DNA from: Yoonia sp. SS1-5
GTDB lineage: Bacteria > Pseudomonadota > Alphaproteobacteria > Rhodobacterales > Rhodobacteraceae
Reading direction: 5' to 3'
Length of the DNA: 64,000 nucleotides
NCBI RefSeq assembly: GCF_038443705.2
Contig: NZ_CP151767.2
Coordinates: 2,409,501-2,473,500 of the forward strand
Shown: positions 46,356-55,566 of the stretch, piece by piece
Numbering within the stretch: position 1 is the stretch's first letter
How the letters are laid out: every line of letters begins with the position of its first letter
Notes under the pieces: model-generated
What the model saw: only the letters and a program-made list of their open reading frames with translations
What the model was told of the DNA's origin: nothing
Database searches by the model: none
Program-made: the position numbers and the translations under genes

Positions 46356-47372
46356 TTACTTCATCAGGCCGAGACCGGTGAGAAAGCTGATATGGCTTTC
46401 CAGCATGGCCTGCGCTTCAGGCGTGGTTGCAAATTCTGTCCAGCCTGCTTTCACAGCCTCGCGATATTTGCCCAGTTCCTCTTCGGACCATTCATAAAGG
46501 TTCACACCCTGCGCCCGCAGGTCCTTTGCAGTTTGCGCGTTCTTGACCTCGTTTGCGGTCGCATTGCGCAGTGCAAGGGCCTGCATCCCGACTTTTAGGA
46601 TCGCCTGATGATGGGCAGGCATCGCCTCCCAGACGTCCTTGCGGCAGGCAAGGTGGTCAGCCGGCATAGAGTGGAACCCCGGGAAATTTGTGTGCTCTGC
46701 AATGTCATAAAGACCCAGACCCACATTGTTGGTCAGGTTTGCGGCGTCAGCACCGTCAATGATGCCGGTTTCCAGCGCGGTGAAAATTTCGTTGAAGTCC
46801 ATCACGATCGGGGACGCGCCCAGATTGCTGAACACCATCGTCGCCATGCCGGGAGGTGAGCGGAACTTCCAGTCCTTGAAGTCTTCAACACCGCGGATCG
46901 GGCGTGTCGATGACAGCGATTCCGGTCCGGGGATCCACCATCCGACGAATTCCATGTCATATTCGTTGTAGAGCCCGTTGATGGTTGTGTATCCATCATT
47001 GTGAAGCAGCCAGGCCAGCTGCTGATATGGGTTGGTATAGCCACCCATCAAATCCCCGGCGAACTGGAACGCTGGGTTCTTGCCGGTCTGATAGGCACCA
47101 CCGGTCATGTCGCAATCCAGAATGCCCGTCGCCGCCGCATCAAAGGTTTCGGCCGCTTTGACGACAGAGCCGGAATAAAACATCTCGACCACGATCTCAC
47201 CGTTCGACATCGCAGTAATGTCTTCGATGAACTCAGCCGCCATCTGTCCCGAAAGGGTTTCCGGCGAGAAGTGGGTTTGAATACGCAGGTTGGTTGTTTG
47301 CGCGGATGCCGCGCTTCCGATGCATAAGGCAGCTGCAGACGCCGCCAGCGTTAGTGTCTTGATTAAGTTCAT
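46356..47372 (-). CDS. dctP: TRAP transporter substrate-binding protein (DctP-type)
   Basis: The 338-residue protein has a Sec signal peptide (to SAASAQ) and a DctP fold: RIQTHFSPETLSGQMAAEF, GEIVVEMFYSGSVVKAAETF and the carboxylate-binding Arg region GVEDFKDWKFRSPPG. It binds a carboxylate-bearing ligand in the periplasm. A GGGAGG site precedes the ATG by eight bases. An operator similar to the GntR palindrome lies 67 bases upstream, so expression probably follows the sugar-acid regulon. Confidence 0.93.
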   Translation of the reverse strand: MNLIKTLTLAASAAALCIGSAASAQTTNLRIQTHFSPETLSGQMAAEFIEDITAMSNGEIVVEMFYSGSVVKAAETFDAAATGILDCDMTGGAYQTGKNPAFQFAGDLMGGYTNPYQQLAWLLHNDGYTTINGLYNEYDMEFVGWWIPGPESLSSTRPIRGVEDFKDWKFRSPPGMATMVFSNLGASPIVMDFNEIFTALETGIIDGADAANLTNNVGLGLYDIAEHTNFPGFHSMPADHLACRKDVWEAMPAHHQAILKVGMQALALRNATANEVKNAQTAKDLRAQGVNLYEWSEEELGKYREAVKAGWTEFATTPEAQAMLESHISFLTGLGLMK

Positions 47373-47438
47373 AAATTATTCCTCCCTTGGCCACAAACAG
47401 TCGCAGTCTCTCTTATGTTGAGAGGCCGCTATTCCGCT

Positions 47439-47453
47439 TTTGGTATGACCAGA
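47439..47453. promoter_or_regulatory. GntR/FadR-type operator, site 2 (upstream of dctP)
   Basis: TTTGGTATGACCAGA matches the operator at 31261 at 13 of 15 positions and keeps the TGGT-N3-ACCA core. It lies 67 bases upstream of dctP. Confidence 0.65.
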
Positions 47454-47543
47454 CTAGCGAGCCACCCAATACACGGCAACAGATTTTTCCCCTAGGTAAG
47501 GTTGATACGACTGCCGGTGCGGGACCGGTTGCCAACGTGCCAG

Positions 47544-48413
47544 TCAGACAGGTGTGGTCCGTCCGTTGCGGGCAAGCAATTCCTCAAACAGGCCGGAATG
47601 GTCCCTGTCACCACCCCCCATCACATCCACGTAATGGGCAAAGCGGTCCCTGACATGCTGGACGGTGGGCAATGCAAGCGTCCCGGCCTCTGCCAGAACG
47701 TTATCAAGGTCCTTAACCTGCAGCCGCGACAACCCGCCCGGCACAAAGTCGCGATTGGTCATGCGGGCGCCGTGCTGTTGCAGGATGGTGCTATCGGCAA
47801 AGCCCCCCTTCAACGCGGCACGCACAGCCGCAGGGTCAGCGCCCCCATCCTCAAGCAAAAGCATCGCCTCGGCCACGGCTGCAATTGTCACCGCAACGAT
47901 TGATTGGTTGGCAAGTTTGGCCAGCTGGCCCGCGCCGGTCGGGCCCACCAAGGTGGGGCGACCCATCGTCATCAGGACATCCTGCACCCGGTCCAGGACT
48001 GCCTGATCACCGCCGACCATGATGGCCAGCGTCCCGGCCTCGGCCCCTTTGGACCCGCCCGAGACGGGGGCGTCAAGAAACGACACATCGGCCGCGCCCA
48101 GAAGGGCGGCCATGGCGCGGGCCTCTGCCGGTTTGGTGCTGGACATATCCACCCAGGTGGCCCCGGATTTCGGGCGCACGGACCGGGCGATTTCCAATAC
48201 CGCATCCCCATCGGACAACATGCTGATCACGACATCCGCATTCGCCACCGCATCCGCAGGTTTTGGGGCAACCATGATCCCTTCCGATTTCAGGGGGTCA
48301 GCCTTTGCACGACTTCTGTTCCAGACGGTCAGGTCAAAGCCGCCACGCGCAATGTTGCGTGACATCGGGAAGCCCATCAATCCGGTCCCCAACAACGTGA
48401 TCTTTTGGTGCAT
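47544..48413 (-). CDS. Beta-hydroxyacid dehydrogenase (2-hydroxy-3-oxopropionate reductase-like)
   Basis: The 289-residue protein has the cofactor motif ITLLGTGLMGFPMSRNIA, the substrate motif FLDAPVSGGSKGAEAGTLAIM and the catalytic Lys segment GAGQLAKLANQ. It fits the GarR/GlxR family, which reduces tartronate semialdehyde to glycerate. The ATG at 48413 is chosen because the family starts there; the frame to 48659 runs through the operator and the divergent gene. It is divergent from the IlvD/Edd dehydratase. Confidence 0.9.
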   Translation of the reverse strand: MHQKITLLGTGLMGFPMSRNIARGGFDLTVWNRSRAKADPLKSEGIMVAPKPADAVANADVVISMLSDGDAVLEIARSVRPKSGATWVDMSSTKPAEARAMAALLGAADVSFLDAPVSGGSKGAEAGTLAIMVGGDQAVLDRVQDVLMTMGRPTLVGPTGAGQLAKLANQSIVAVTIAAVAEAMLLLEDGGADPAAVRAALKGGFADSTILQQHGARMTNRDFVPGGLSRLQVKDLDNVLAEAGTLALPTVQHVRDRFAHYVDVMGGGDRDHSGLFEELLARNGRTTPV

Positions 48414-48483
48414 GCGCGTTACCCCTATCCAGCATGGACAGTCTGAACGCTGCCCGCAATGATCTTCCTCTGGATAGATGCAG

Positions 48484-48498
48484 TTTGGTATGATCAAA
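48484..48498. promoter_or_regulatory. GntR/FadR-type operator, site 3 (divergent promoter of dehydratase and reductase)
   Basis: TTTGGTATGATCAAA matches the operator at 31261 at 13 of 15 positions. It lies 36 bases upstream of the dehydratase GTG and 71 bases upstream of the reductase ATG, well placed to control both directions. Confidence 0.65.
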
Positions 48499-48533
48499 TG
48501 CAAGCAACCCCGACAAGACAGGAGCAGCCCGCC

Positions 48534-50330
48534 GTGACCAAAATTCGTCCCGAAGACCTGCGCTCGCGCAAGTGGTTCAACAACCCCGACAATCCTGAAA
48601 TGACGGCGTTGTACCTGGAAAGATACCTGAATTACGGGCTGACCCGCGAAGAGTTGCAATCAGGCAAACCGCTGATCGCCATTGCCCAGACAGGCAGCGA
48701 CCTGAGCCCGTGCAACCGCCATCACATCGAATTGGCCAAGCGGGTCCGCGACGGGATTATCGCGGCAGGCGGGGTGCCTATCGAACTGCCCGTCCATCCC
48801 ATTCAAGAGACGGGCAAGCGCCCTACGGCAAGCCTGGACCGTAACCTGGCCTATCTGGGGCTGGTGGAAAGCCTCTATGGCTATCCAATTGACGGCGTTG
48901 TGCTGACCATCGGCTGCGACAAGACCACCCCTGCATTGCTGATGGCTGCTGCCACGGTCAACATCCCGGCCATCGCCCTGTCGGTCGGGCCAATGCTGAA
49001 TGGGTGGTTCGAAGGGTCCCGTGCCGGGTCTGGCACCGTCATCTGGAAAGCCCGGGAGCGGCTGGCCGCGGGCGAGATTACCGACGATCAGTTCATGGAA
49101 ATCGCCGCGGCCTCTGCCCCGTCGGTTGGCTATTGCAACACGATGGGTACGGCGACCACGATGAACTCACTCGCCGAGGCGTTGGGGATGCAATTGCCCG
49201 GCTCTGCCGCCATCCCGGCACCCTACCGGGAGCGGGGGCAAATCAGCTATCAGACCGGCAAGCGGATCGTCGATATGGTCTGGGAGGACCTGCGCCCCGC
49301 TGACATCATGACGCGGGCGGCATTCGAAAATGCGATTGTGATCAATTCCGCGATTGGCGGATCAACCAATGCGCCCATCCACCTGAACGCTATTGCGCGC
49401 CACCTGGGCGTGCCGCTGAACAATGATGATTGGCAAACCCATGGGCATGACATCCCACTGTTGGTCAATCTCCAACCGGCAGGCACCTATCTGGGCGAGG
49501 ATTATCACCGTGCGGGCGGGGTGCCAGCGGTCGTGGCGGAATTGATGCAGGCTGACTTGCTGCCCCATCCGGGCGCGATCACGGCCAATGGCCAAACCAT
49601 GGGTGACAATTGCGCACTCAGGCGGACCAGCAATGATGATGTGATCAAACCGGCCGATGCACCGTTGATGCAGGCCGCCGGGTTCATCAATCTCAAGGGC
49701 AACCTGTTTGACAGCGCGATCATGAAGACCAGCGTAATCAGCCCGGCATTCCGCAAGACCTATCTGTCCAACCCCGACGACCCGGATGCATTCGAGGGGC
49801 GCGCCATCGTCTTTGACGGTCCCGAGGATTATCACCACCGGATCGACGATCCGGCAGAGAACATCGACGAAGGGTGTATCCTGGTGATGCGGGGTGCGGG
49901 CCCAAAAGGATATCCGGGCGGCGCGGAGGTCGTGAATATGCGCCCACCTGCCTATCTTTTGAAAAAGGGCGTTGGCGCATTGCCGTGCATCGGCGACGGG
50001 CGGCAATCCGGCACGTCCGGGTCCCCATCCATCCTGAACGCCGCACCCGAGGCTGCTGATAATGGCGGGCTGGCCCTGCTTCAAACCGGAGATCGACTGC
50101 GCATTGATCTCAAAGCCTGCAGCGCCAATATCCTCGTCTCGGACGAAATACTCGAGGGCCGGCTTAAGGCACTGGTCGCCGCGGGTGGCTTTCCCATTCC
50201 TGTCAGCCAATCCCCCTGGCAGCAATATTTCCGCGAATTGGTGCAGCCATTTGACAAGGGCATGACCTTGCGTGACGCGCCGGAATATCGCGATATCGCA
50301 CGCAAGCATATGCCCCGCGACAACCATTAG
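48534..50330 (+). CDS. IlvD/Edd-family dehydratase (sugar-acid dehydratase)
   Basis: The 598-residue protein belongs to the Fe-S dehydratases. Cluster Cys residues are visible in [21 protein letters not shown] and [20 protein letters not shown]; substrate residues lie in [16 protein letters not shown]. Its length and sequence style are those of pentonate (arabinonate/xylonate) dehydratases, which convert an aldonate to a 2-keto-3-deoxy acid, rather than of IlvD itself. The GTG at 48534 has AGGAG nine bases upstream; the ATG at 48498 lies on the operator and is rejected. It is cotranscribed with the next gene (nine-base gap). Confidence 0.9.
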   Translation: MTKIRPEDLRSRKWFNNPDNPEMTALYLERYLNYGLTREELQSGKPLIAIAQTGSDLSPCNRHHIELAKRVRDGIIAAGGVPIELPVHPIQETGKRPTASLDRNLAYLGLVESLYGYPIDGVVLTIGCDKTTPALLMAAATVNIPAIALSVGPMLNGWFEGSRAGSGTVIWKARERLAAGEITDDQFMEIAAASAPSVGYCNTMGTATTMNSLAEALGMQLPGSAAIPAPYRERGQISYQTGKRIVDMVWEDLRPADIMTRAAFENAIVINSAIGGSTNAPIHLNAIARHLGVPLNNDDWQTHGHDIPLLVNLQPAGTYLGEDYHRAGGVPAVVAELMQADLLPHPGAITANGQTMGDNCALRRTSNDDVIKPADAPLMQAAGFINLKGNLFDSAIMKTSVISPAFRKTYLSNPDDPDAFEGRAIVFDGPEDYHHRIDDPAENIDEGCILVMRGAGPKGYPGGAEVVNMRPPAYLLKKGVGALPCIGDGRQSGTSGSPSILNAAPEAADNGGLALLQTGDRLRIDLKACSANILVSDEILEGRLKALVAAGGFPIPVSQSPWQQYFRELVQPFDKGMTLRDAPEYRDIARKHMPRDNH

Positions 50331-50339
50331 GACCTGCCA

Positions 50340-51293
50340 ATGAACGATCTTTTTGTCATCGCCCCTTTGAATGCCGAGATGCGCAAGGCGCTTGAGGCAC
50401 ATTTCAACATCCATCATGTCGATGACATGGATGATCCGATCCGCTGGCTGGCCCGGCATGGGGCGGGGATCGAATATGCGCTGACCGACGGGCATTACGG
50501 TATCCGGCCCGATTTCATGGCCGGGCTGCCGAACCTGAAACTGGTCAGCTCCAACGGGGTTGGGTATGACGCAATTGACACCGGCGCTGCGGTATCGCGG
50601 GGCATCCTTGTGACCCATACGCCGGCCGTTCTCAGTGCTGAGGTTGCGACCACTGCGCTGATGCTCTTGATTGCGTGCTACAGGGATTTCCGCGCAAATG
50701 TTGATCTGGCCACCTCAGGCAAATGGGCCGTGGATGGAAACCTGGCCCTTGCACGCAGCGTCGACAACCGGACCATTGGCATCCTTGGACTGGGACGGAT
50801 CGGCCAGGCTATCGCAGACAAGCTTGCCCCGTTCCAACCGCGCATCCTGTATAACAGCAGGTCCCCCAAAGCCGTTGACTACACATATTATGACGATCTG
50901 ACGGCCATGGCCCGCGATGCAGAGGTCTTGATTTGCATTGCCCCCGGCGGGGCGGAAACCCATCACCTGGTCAACGCGAAGGTGCTCGAGGCCCTTGGCC
51001 CTGATGGGGTGCTGATCAATGTCGGGCGCGGATCAGTTGTGGATGAAAACGCGCTGATCGCGGCCTTGTCTGATGGGCGCCTGGGCGCTGCCGGTCTTGA
51101 TGTGTTCGAGGATGAGCCGAACATCCCGGATGCGCTGCGCGCAATGCCCAATGTCGTGCTGACCCCGCATATCGGCAGCGCCACGGTCGAGACCCGGGCG
51201 GCGATGGCGCAGCTGGCCATCGACAATCTGCTGCAACATCGCAAGGATGGCACCGTCATAACACCCGTACCAGAATGCGCAGAGCTTCTATAG
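50340..51293 (+). CDS. D-2-hydroxyacid dehydrogenase (glyoxylate/hydroxypyruvate reductase-like)
   Basis: The 317-residue NAD(P)-dependent enzyme has the Rossmann motif IGILGLGRIGQAIADKL, the substrate Arg in NVGRGSVVDENAL, the Glu in DVFEDEPNIP and the catalytic His in LTPHIGSATVETR. It reduces 2-keto acids to D-2-hydroxyacids. It completes the dehydratase operon and may reduce hydroxypyruvate or glyoxylate produced by the pathway. Confidence 0.93.
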   Translation: MNDLFVIAPLNAEMRKALEAHFNIHHVDDMDDPIRWLARHGAGIEYALTDGHYGIRPDFMAGLPNLKLVSSNGVGYDAIDTGAAVSRGILVTHTPAVLSAEVATTALMLLIACYRDFRANVDLATSGKWAVDGNLALARSVDNRTIGILGLGRIGQAIADKLAPFQPRILYNSRSPKAVDYTYYDDLTAMARDAEVLICIAPGGAETHHLVNAKVLEALGPDGVLINVGRGSVVDENALIAALSDGRLGAAGLDVFEDEPNIPDALRAMPNVVLTPHIGSATVETRAAMAQLAIDNLLQHRKDGTVITPVPECAELL

Positions 51294-51457
51294 CCGGGCA
51301 GGCATTTGGCGCCCCGGAGTAGATCAAAATCACACCGCAAGACCGATGGCAGGCCCGGGCTGGTCAGTTTCCGATCAGTCGCACGCAAACATCAGGCCGA
51401 TCACGATGTTGCGCGATGTCAGCGCAGCTATGTCGATATCCGATGGGACAGAAACGC

Positions 51458-51486
51458 AAAAAGGCAGGCGCGAGAGCCTGCCTTTT
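51458..51486 (-). terminator. Terminator of the yjbE-like gene (potentially bidirectional)
   Basis: A 7-bp stem GGCAGGC / GCCTGCC with a six-base loop is flanked by A on the left (51458-51462) and TTTT on the right. On the minus strand it ends in five T, 23 bases after the yjbE-like stop; on the plus strand it may also stop transcripts of the dehydratase operon. Confidence 0.85.
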
Positions 51487-51508
51487 CAAAATCTGTAGAA
51501 CGCGGGCG

Positions 51509-51730
51509 TTATTCTGTGCCGCTTGTTCCGCTTGTATCGTCGTCATCACCGCCGGAGGCGACGATTGCACCAACAACAACAACGGCGGCAATAGCCGCAA
51601 CTGTCCCAGATGTACCAAGTGCACCCAGTTGCAGGCTGGTTGCTGGATCTGGTGCCGATCCGACAGGTTGGGCAAATGCGCCCGATGCGGCCATCATGCC
51701 AGCGAGAGAAAGTGCGACAAGCGTCTTCAT
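51509..51730 (-). CDS. YjbE-like small exported protein (exopolysaccharide operon)
   Basis: The 73-residue protein has a signal peptide (MKTLVALSLAGMMAASGAFA), a hydrophobic Gly/Val/Ala helix (TVAAIAAVVVVGAIVA) and an acidic Ser/Gly/Thr tail. Its small size, composition and position with yjbF- and yjbH-like genes resemble E. coli YjbE/GfcA. Here it is last in the order rather than first, 110 bases after the yjbF-like gene, and probably has its own promoter. Confidence 0.65.
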   Translation of the reverse strand: MKTLVALSLAGMMAASGAFAQPVGSAPDPATSLQLGALGTSGTVAAIAAVVVVGAIVASGGDDDDTSGTSGTE

Positions 51731-51840
51731 ACTGTGGTCTCCTTGAGCCAAAGAATTTCGTTGATCAGATAATACAAGTTCAGCGCTGGTTGTAAAATGC
51801 ATTCTACTAACAGGCGACTAAGACGTGCCATATATGCCAA

Positions 51841-52473
51841 CTACTTGATCTTTTCGATCACAATATAACCGGTTTCGGCCGAAATCCATTGCCGGGAGGT
51901 ACGAATATTTCCACTCGAATCAGTTAAATAGCTGTTTGTGAAGGTGCGATCAGGGCTTTCACAGGTCTCGGCGATCTGCCCATCGGGGCGTCGCGCATAA
52001 CTGCAAACGAAACTGGTCGCAATAAGCTGGTTTTCGCCGTCAAGATGGCGGTGAATGCGGTTGCCTGTCGCACCGCCGCCGCGCAGGGCGCGGGCAACGT
52101 CGTTCACATCAGCGGACATCAGATCGAATCCCAGTCCGCGCGTGGCGACAACAAGGCCATTTGCTAGGCTCAGGCTGATACCGTCAGGCGTCAGAAACGT
52201 CTCAACCCCGCGATTTGTCCCAATGCGGGTCAGCACGGCAGCTGCATCGCGGGCAGGCAGTTCAACAAGCAAGACCGGCCCATCAACCGGCGCAAGAACC
52301 TGCGGTGTCAGGCTGGCGCGCAACGCCGCGGCATCCGGCGCAGGTTCACCTGCCCCCTGCGCGGTCGTGAACAGCTCAAACAATTGTTTGGTCAGCACAT
52401 CCCTGTTTTCGGTATTTCCGCAGCCTGCAAGCGCAAGCACAAGGGCTGCCATGATTGCCATGCCGGATTTCAT
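51841..52473 (-). CDS. YjbF/GfcB-family lipoprotein
   Basis: The 210-residue protein has a lipoprotein signal peptide ending LALAGCGN, followed by a helical segment (DVLTKQLFELFTTAQ) and a beta-rich domain with FLTPDGISLSLANGLVVATRGLGFDL, the typical YjbF region. The family is linked to exopolysaccharide or group 4 capsule production at the outer membrane. The ATG overlaps the yjbH stop (ATGA), so translation is coupled. Confidence 0.85.
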   Translation of the reverse strand: MKSGMAIMAALVLALAGCGNTENRDVLTKQLFELFTTAQGAGEPAPDAAALRASLTPQVLAPVDGPVLLVELPARDAAAVLTRIGTNRGVETFLTPDGISLSLANGLVVATRGLGFDLMSADVNDVARALRGGGATGNRIHRHLDGENQLIATSFVCSYARRPDGQIAETCESPDRTFTNSYLTDSSGNIRTSRQWISAETGYIVIEKIK

Positions 52474-54608
52474 CGCCAGAACCTGCCCCATGAGCCCACC
52501 AGATTGTCATCGTGATTTTGCCGGACGGTTTCGTAGAGCCGCCAGTCCACATTCAGGCGCGCGCCCCCGTCGCGTACCAACGGCCGGATACTGGCGCTGT
52601 AGACCTTGCGCGATGGGGTTCCGACGAAATGCCCCAAAGGCACCGAAAGGCGCAAACCCTTGTCGAACGACCCCTCGCCAAAATCCTCGAACGGGACATC
52701 CGTCAAGGTTGCATATGCCCCGACCCGCCAGCCATTGTCGAATTCGCGATCAAGGGCAAAAGTCGCACCATAGTCGCCCGCCAGATAGCGCCCGACATCA
52801 ATCTGCCCATGCCAGTTATTGTCGAAAGCATAATAGGCCGACGCATGCCCGGTCACGACCTCGTAGTCCCGAAAATCAAACAGCTGATCAAACGCGCGCT
52901 GGCGCGCATAATTCAGCTCCAGTCCCAGACCCAATCGACTTTGTACCGGTTTCCACAGAATTTCGGTCGAGACGCCGCCAAACATCGTCTCCAGATAGCC
53001 CGCCGTTACGCGGCCATAATAGTCAGGCGCCAGATTGAACTGATACGCGGCCGTCAGACGACTGATGGCTGGATCGCCCTCTCTGACATAAAGCTGCGCA
53101 TTTGACCGGACCCGTTCGATGACGGAATTCGATGGGCGGGGCTCATCGGTCCGATTGAAGAACAGGGGCTGCCGAAGCCGCCCGGTGAATGTCAGACCGG
53201 GTGCTGCGGAATACGTGGCCGAAAGCTCTGCGCCGACGTCAAATTGCACCGGATTGTCCGGGTCAAAATAGGTCGCGCGAACATACGGCCCAAGGCGCCA
53301 GTTAAAACGCGGATAGACGCCCGCGATTGGGGTCGCGTTTGTGCCAATCTGCGAGGCATCAGCAATCCGGGCTCTGTTATATATCTGTCGGCTATTATCC
53401 GGCGCGAACTCCAACGCTTCGATATCCGACCGGCGCAAGCTGATCGCAGCTGTGCGTAACCCCCCCTCCATCGGGACGATGGTGAATTGTTCAACCGATG
53501 CGGGCATCACGCGGGTCAGAATGCGCGCTGTTCGCCCGACGGCTTCTGCCGGGGCGATATATGTCGTGTTGCGGATCAGAACCGTTGTTGCGGTTGGGTT
53601 GATTTCGATTGCTTCAAGCTGCATGCCTTCGAGCTTAAGCAGGCGTTCCATGCTTTCGCGCAGAATGTCCGGCGCATCCGCCTGGGCCCTCCAGCTTAGG
53701 TCGGCAGCAGCACCGGGCGCGCGCGGGGCAACGGGTGACGGCCGTTGTCCGGTGCCGCCGTCGACAATGGGCGTCTTGGGATTAATATCAAAGGTGACAG
53801 CAACACCGGCTTCGGTGCCGTAGAGATAATAGGCTTGTGCCACTGCCGCGTCAGACAACGCATAGCTCAGGCCCACATTCCAGGGCGACGCGCGATCAAA
53901 CAGGTCCCTGCCGGCGTCATTCTCGCGCAGATATGTGTCAGATGAGTATTCCGCCTTGAATGTCAGCCTGTCATTGGCCTGCCATGCGACCCCGCCGAAC
54001 AGGGCCGCATCACCACGGAACCACCGGGCGCGTTCCAGCTGACCACCGCTACCTGCAAAACCGGACGGACGCGTTTCAAGGCTCTCGTCCAGCGCACCAA
54101 GCGGATTGGCAAAACTTTGATAAGACCCAAGGCGCCCCCACCCGATCCCGCCAGTGACCTGAACGCTTGGCACAACCTCTTTGGTGGCGACGATATATTC
54201 GCCCGAATAGATGCCGGTCCCTACAAAATCCTGCAATCCGACCGCCACCGCAGGCCGATACCGGCCTTCGTCCACAAACCGGTAGCGCAGATCAAAAGAC
54301 CGATCAAACGTCTCATCGCCGCCGCGCGGTCGGAGGAAATTGTCGATCCGTGAATAGCGGAAGCTACCCATCAGGCGGGGGGTCATCTGAAAACTGAGTG
54401 TTGTGCGCGTGCTGCCCCCAAAATGCCCAAAGGTCAGGGCCAGCTCGGCATCTTCGGCGCTTTGGGCTGTTGGCATGTCGATCAGACCCGGCAGTCCATA
54501 GAGCGAATAGGTGTAGTCCTGCGCCTGTGCAAAGCCGGACGTCAGCACAGCAAGTGCTGTTGCGACATACCACCGCCCATTGCAGCGCCTCTGCCCACCG
54601 TGATCCAT
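52470..54608 (-). CDS. YjbH/GfcD-family outer-membrane protein (exopolysaccharide secretion)
   Basis: The 712-residue protein has a long signal peptide ending FAQAQ, the conserved YSLYGLPGLIDMPTAQSAEDAE start of YjbH and a large beta-barrel through most of its length. Between about residues 280 and 410 lies a small soluble segment with no strand repeats. E. coli yjbEFGH affects exopolysaccharide; here the yjbG homologue is missing. The ATG at 54608 is preferred to one at 54650 because GGGGGC precedes it and a normal signal peptide follows. First gene of the yjbH-F-E unit. Confidence 0.85.
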   Translation of the reverse strand: MDHGGQRRCNGRWYVATALAVLTSGFAQAQDYTYSLYGLPGLIDMPTAQSAEDAELALTFGHFGGSTRTTLSFQMTPRLMGSFRYSRIDNFLRPRGGDETFDRSFDLRYRFVDEGRYRPAVAVGLQDFVGTGIYSGEYIVATKEVVPSVQVTGGIGWGRLGSYQSFANPLGALDESLETRPSGFAGSGGQLERARWFRGDAALFGGVAWQANDRLTFKAEYSSDTYLRENDAGRDLFDRASPWNVGLSYALSDAAVAQAYYLYGTEAGVAVTFDINPKTPIVDGGTGQRPSPVAPRAPGAAADLSWRAQADAPDILRESMERLLKLEGMQLEAIEINPTATTVLIRNTTYIAPAEAVGRTARILTRVMPASVEQFTIVPMEGGLRTAAISLRRSDIEALEFAPDNSRQIYNRARIADASQIGTNATPIAGVYPRFNWRLGPYVRATYFDPDNPVQFDVGAELSATYSAAPGLTFTGRLRQPLFFNRTDEPRPSNSVIERVRSNAQLYVREGDPAISRLTAAYQFNLAPDYYGRVTAGYLETMFGGVSTEILWKPVQSRLGLGLELNYARQRAFDQLFDFRDYEVVTGHASAYYAFDNNWHGQIDVGRYLAGDYGATFALDREFDNGWRVGAYATLTDVPFEDFGEGSFDKGLRLSVPLGHFVGTPSRKVYSASIRPLVRDGGARLNVDWRLYETVRQNHDDNLVGSWGRFWR

Positions 54609-54798
54609 GTTGCCCCCAACCTTGACGTGGGGGGACCGTATCTTTGCCATCCGGGCAGTTCAATGCCACGTTACGATTTGGCAAACTTCGGCAAATAGAC
54701 GTCATGCATCGGCTGTCTGACCTGGTAAGATCATTGATTTATTGTCTTGCCTATGATGAAAGGCACCGACGCGGGGGCGCGAATAGGGATTTGATCGA

Positions 54799-55566
54799 GT
54801 GCGGCAGCTTCTAAAGGCCTTTGGTCGTCCACGGCGTGGAACGAATAGCGCTGAACACCTTGTCAATACGATCCGGCCAGACACGCCATTTACGGCCATT
54901 GGCGACATTCATGGCCGGGCTGATCTGCTTGATGACCTGCTGGCGCGTCTGAACGCCCCCTCCGATCAACCTCTGATTTTTGTCGGCGACTATGTCGACC
55001 GCGGACCGGAAAGTGCGGCCGTCCTGGCGCGCCTGTTTGAAATGCAGCAAGCCGGCGGTGATCAGGTTGTCTGCCTGATGGGGAACCACGAAAAGATGCT
55101 GTGCGAGTTCGTTGACGACCCGCTTGGCAAGGGCGCGCGCTGGTTGGTCAATGGCGGTCTGGATACCCTGCAAAGCTTTGGGGTCAGTGGGCTTTCGCGG
55201 CGCCCGGACCCAGATGACGCGATGCGTGCCTGCGAAGCGCTTGAACAGGCGATGCCGGACGGCATGCTGTCATGGCTTCGGAATTTGCCGCTAAGCTGGC
55301 AATCGGGGAATGTCTGGTGCGTTCATGCCGCAATGGATGTCGAGAAAGACCCCGAGGCGCAGCGTTCGCGGACCTTGCTGTGGGGGCATGAGAGCTTTCT
55401 GGAGCATTCTCGCAATGATGATATTTGCGTGGTGCACGGCCATACGATCGTGGATGCACCATTCAACGGGAACAGCCGCATTTCGATTGATACCGGGGCC
55501 TATTTCACCGGAAATTTGACCGCCGCACAGATCAGCGACGGCCAGTGCGTCTTTGTAACCACTTAG
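54799..55566 (+). CDS. PPP-family metallophosphoesterase (serine/threonine phosphatase-like)
   Basis: The 255-residue protein (GTG start) carries the metal motifs in order: FTAIGDIHGRADLL, FVGDYVDRGPES, CLMGNHEKML, WCVHAA and VVHGHTI. This set defines PPP-type protein phosphatases and the related ApaH hydrolases; the length fits bacterial PrpA/PrpB-like enzymes. Its location between yjbH and the BY-kinase gene invites a role in reversing phosphorylation of polysaccharide proteins, though BY-kinases are usually paired with PTP or PHP enzymes. Its stop overlaps the convergent capD-like gene. Confidence 0.88.
   Translation: MRQLLKAFGRPRRGTNSAEHLVNTIRPDTPFTAIGDIHGRADLLDDLLARLNAPSDQPLIFVGDYVDRGPESAAVLARLFEMQQAGGDQVVCLMGNHEKMLCEFVDDPLGKGARWLVNGGLDTLQSFGVSGLSRRPDPDDAMRACEALEQAMPDGMLSWLRNLPLSWQSGNVWCVHAAMDVEKDPEAQRSRTLLWGHESFLEHSRNDDICVVHGHTIVDAPFNGNSRISIDTGAYFTGNLTAAQISDGQCVFVTT

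Noticed and set aside
49362-50618. 418-residue minus-strand frame opposite the IlvD/Edd dehydratase
   Set aside because: Antisense shadow of a conserved enzyme, spanning two real genes.
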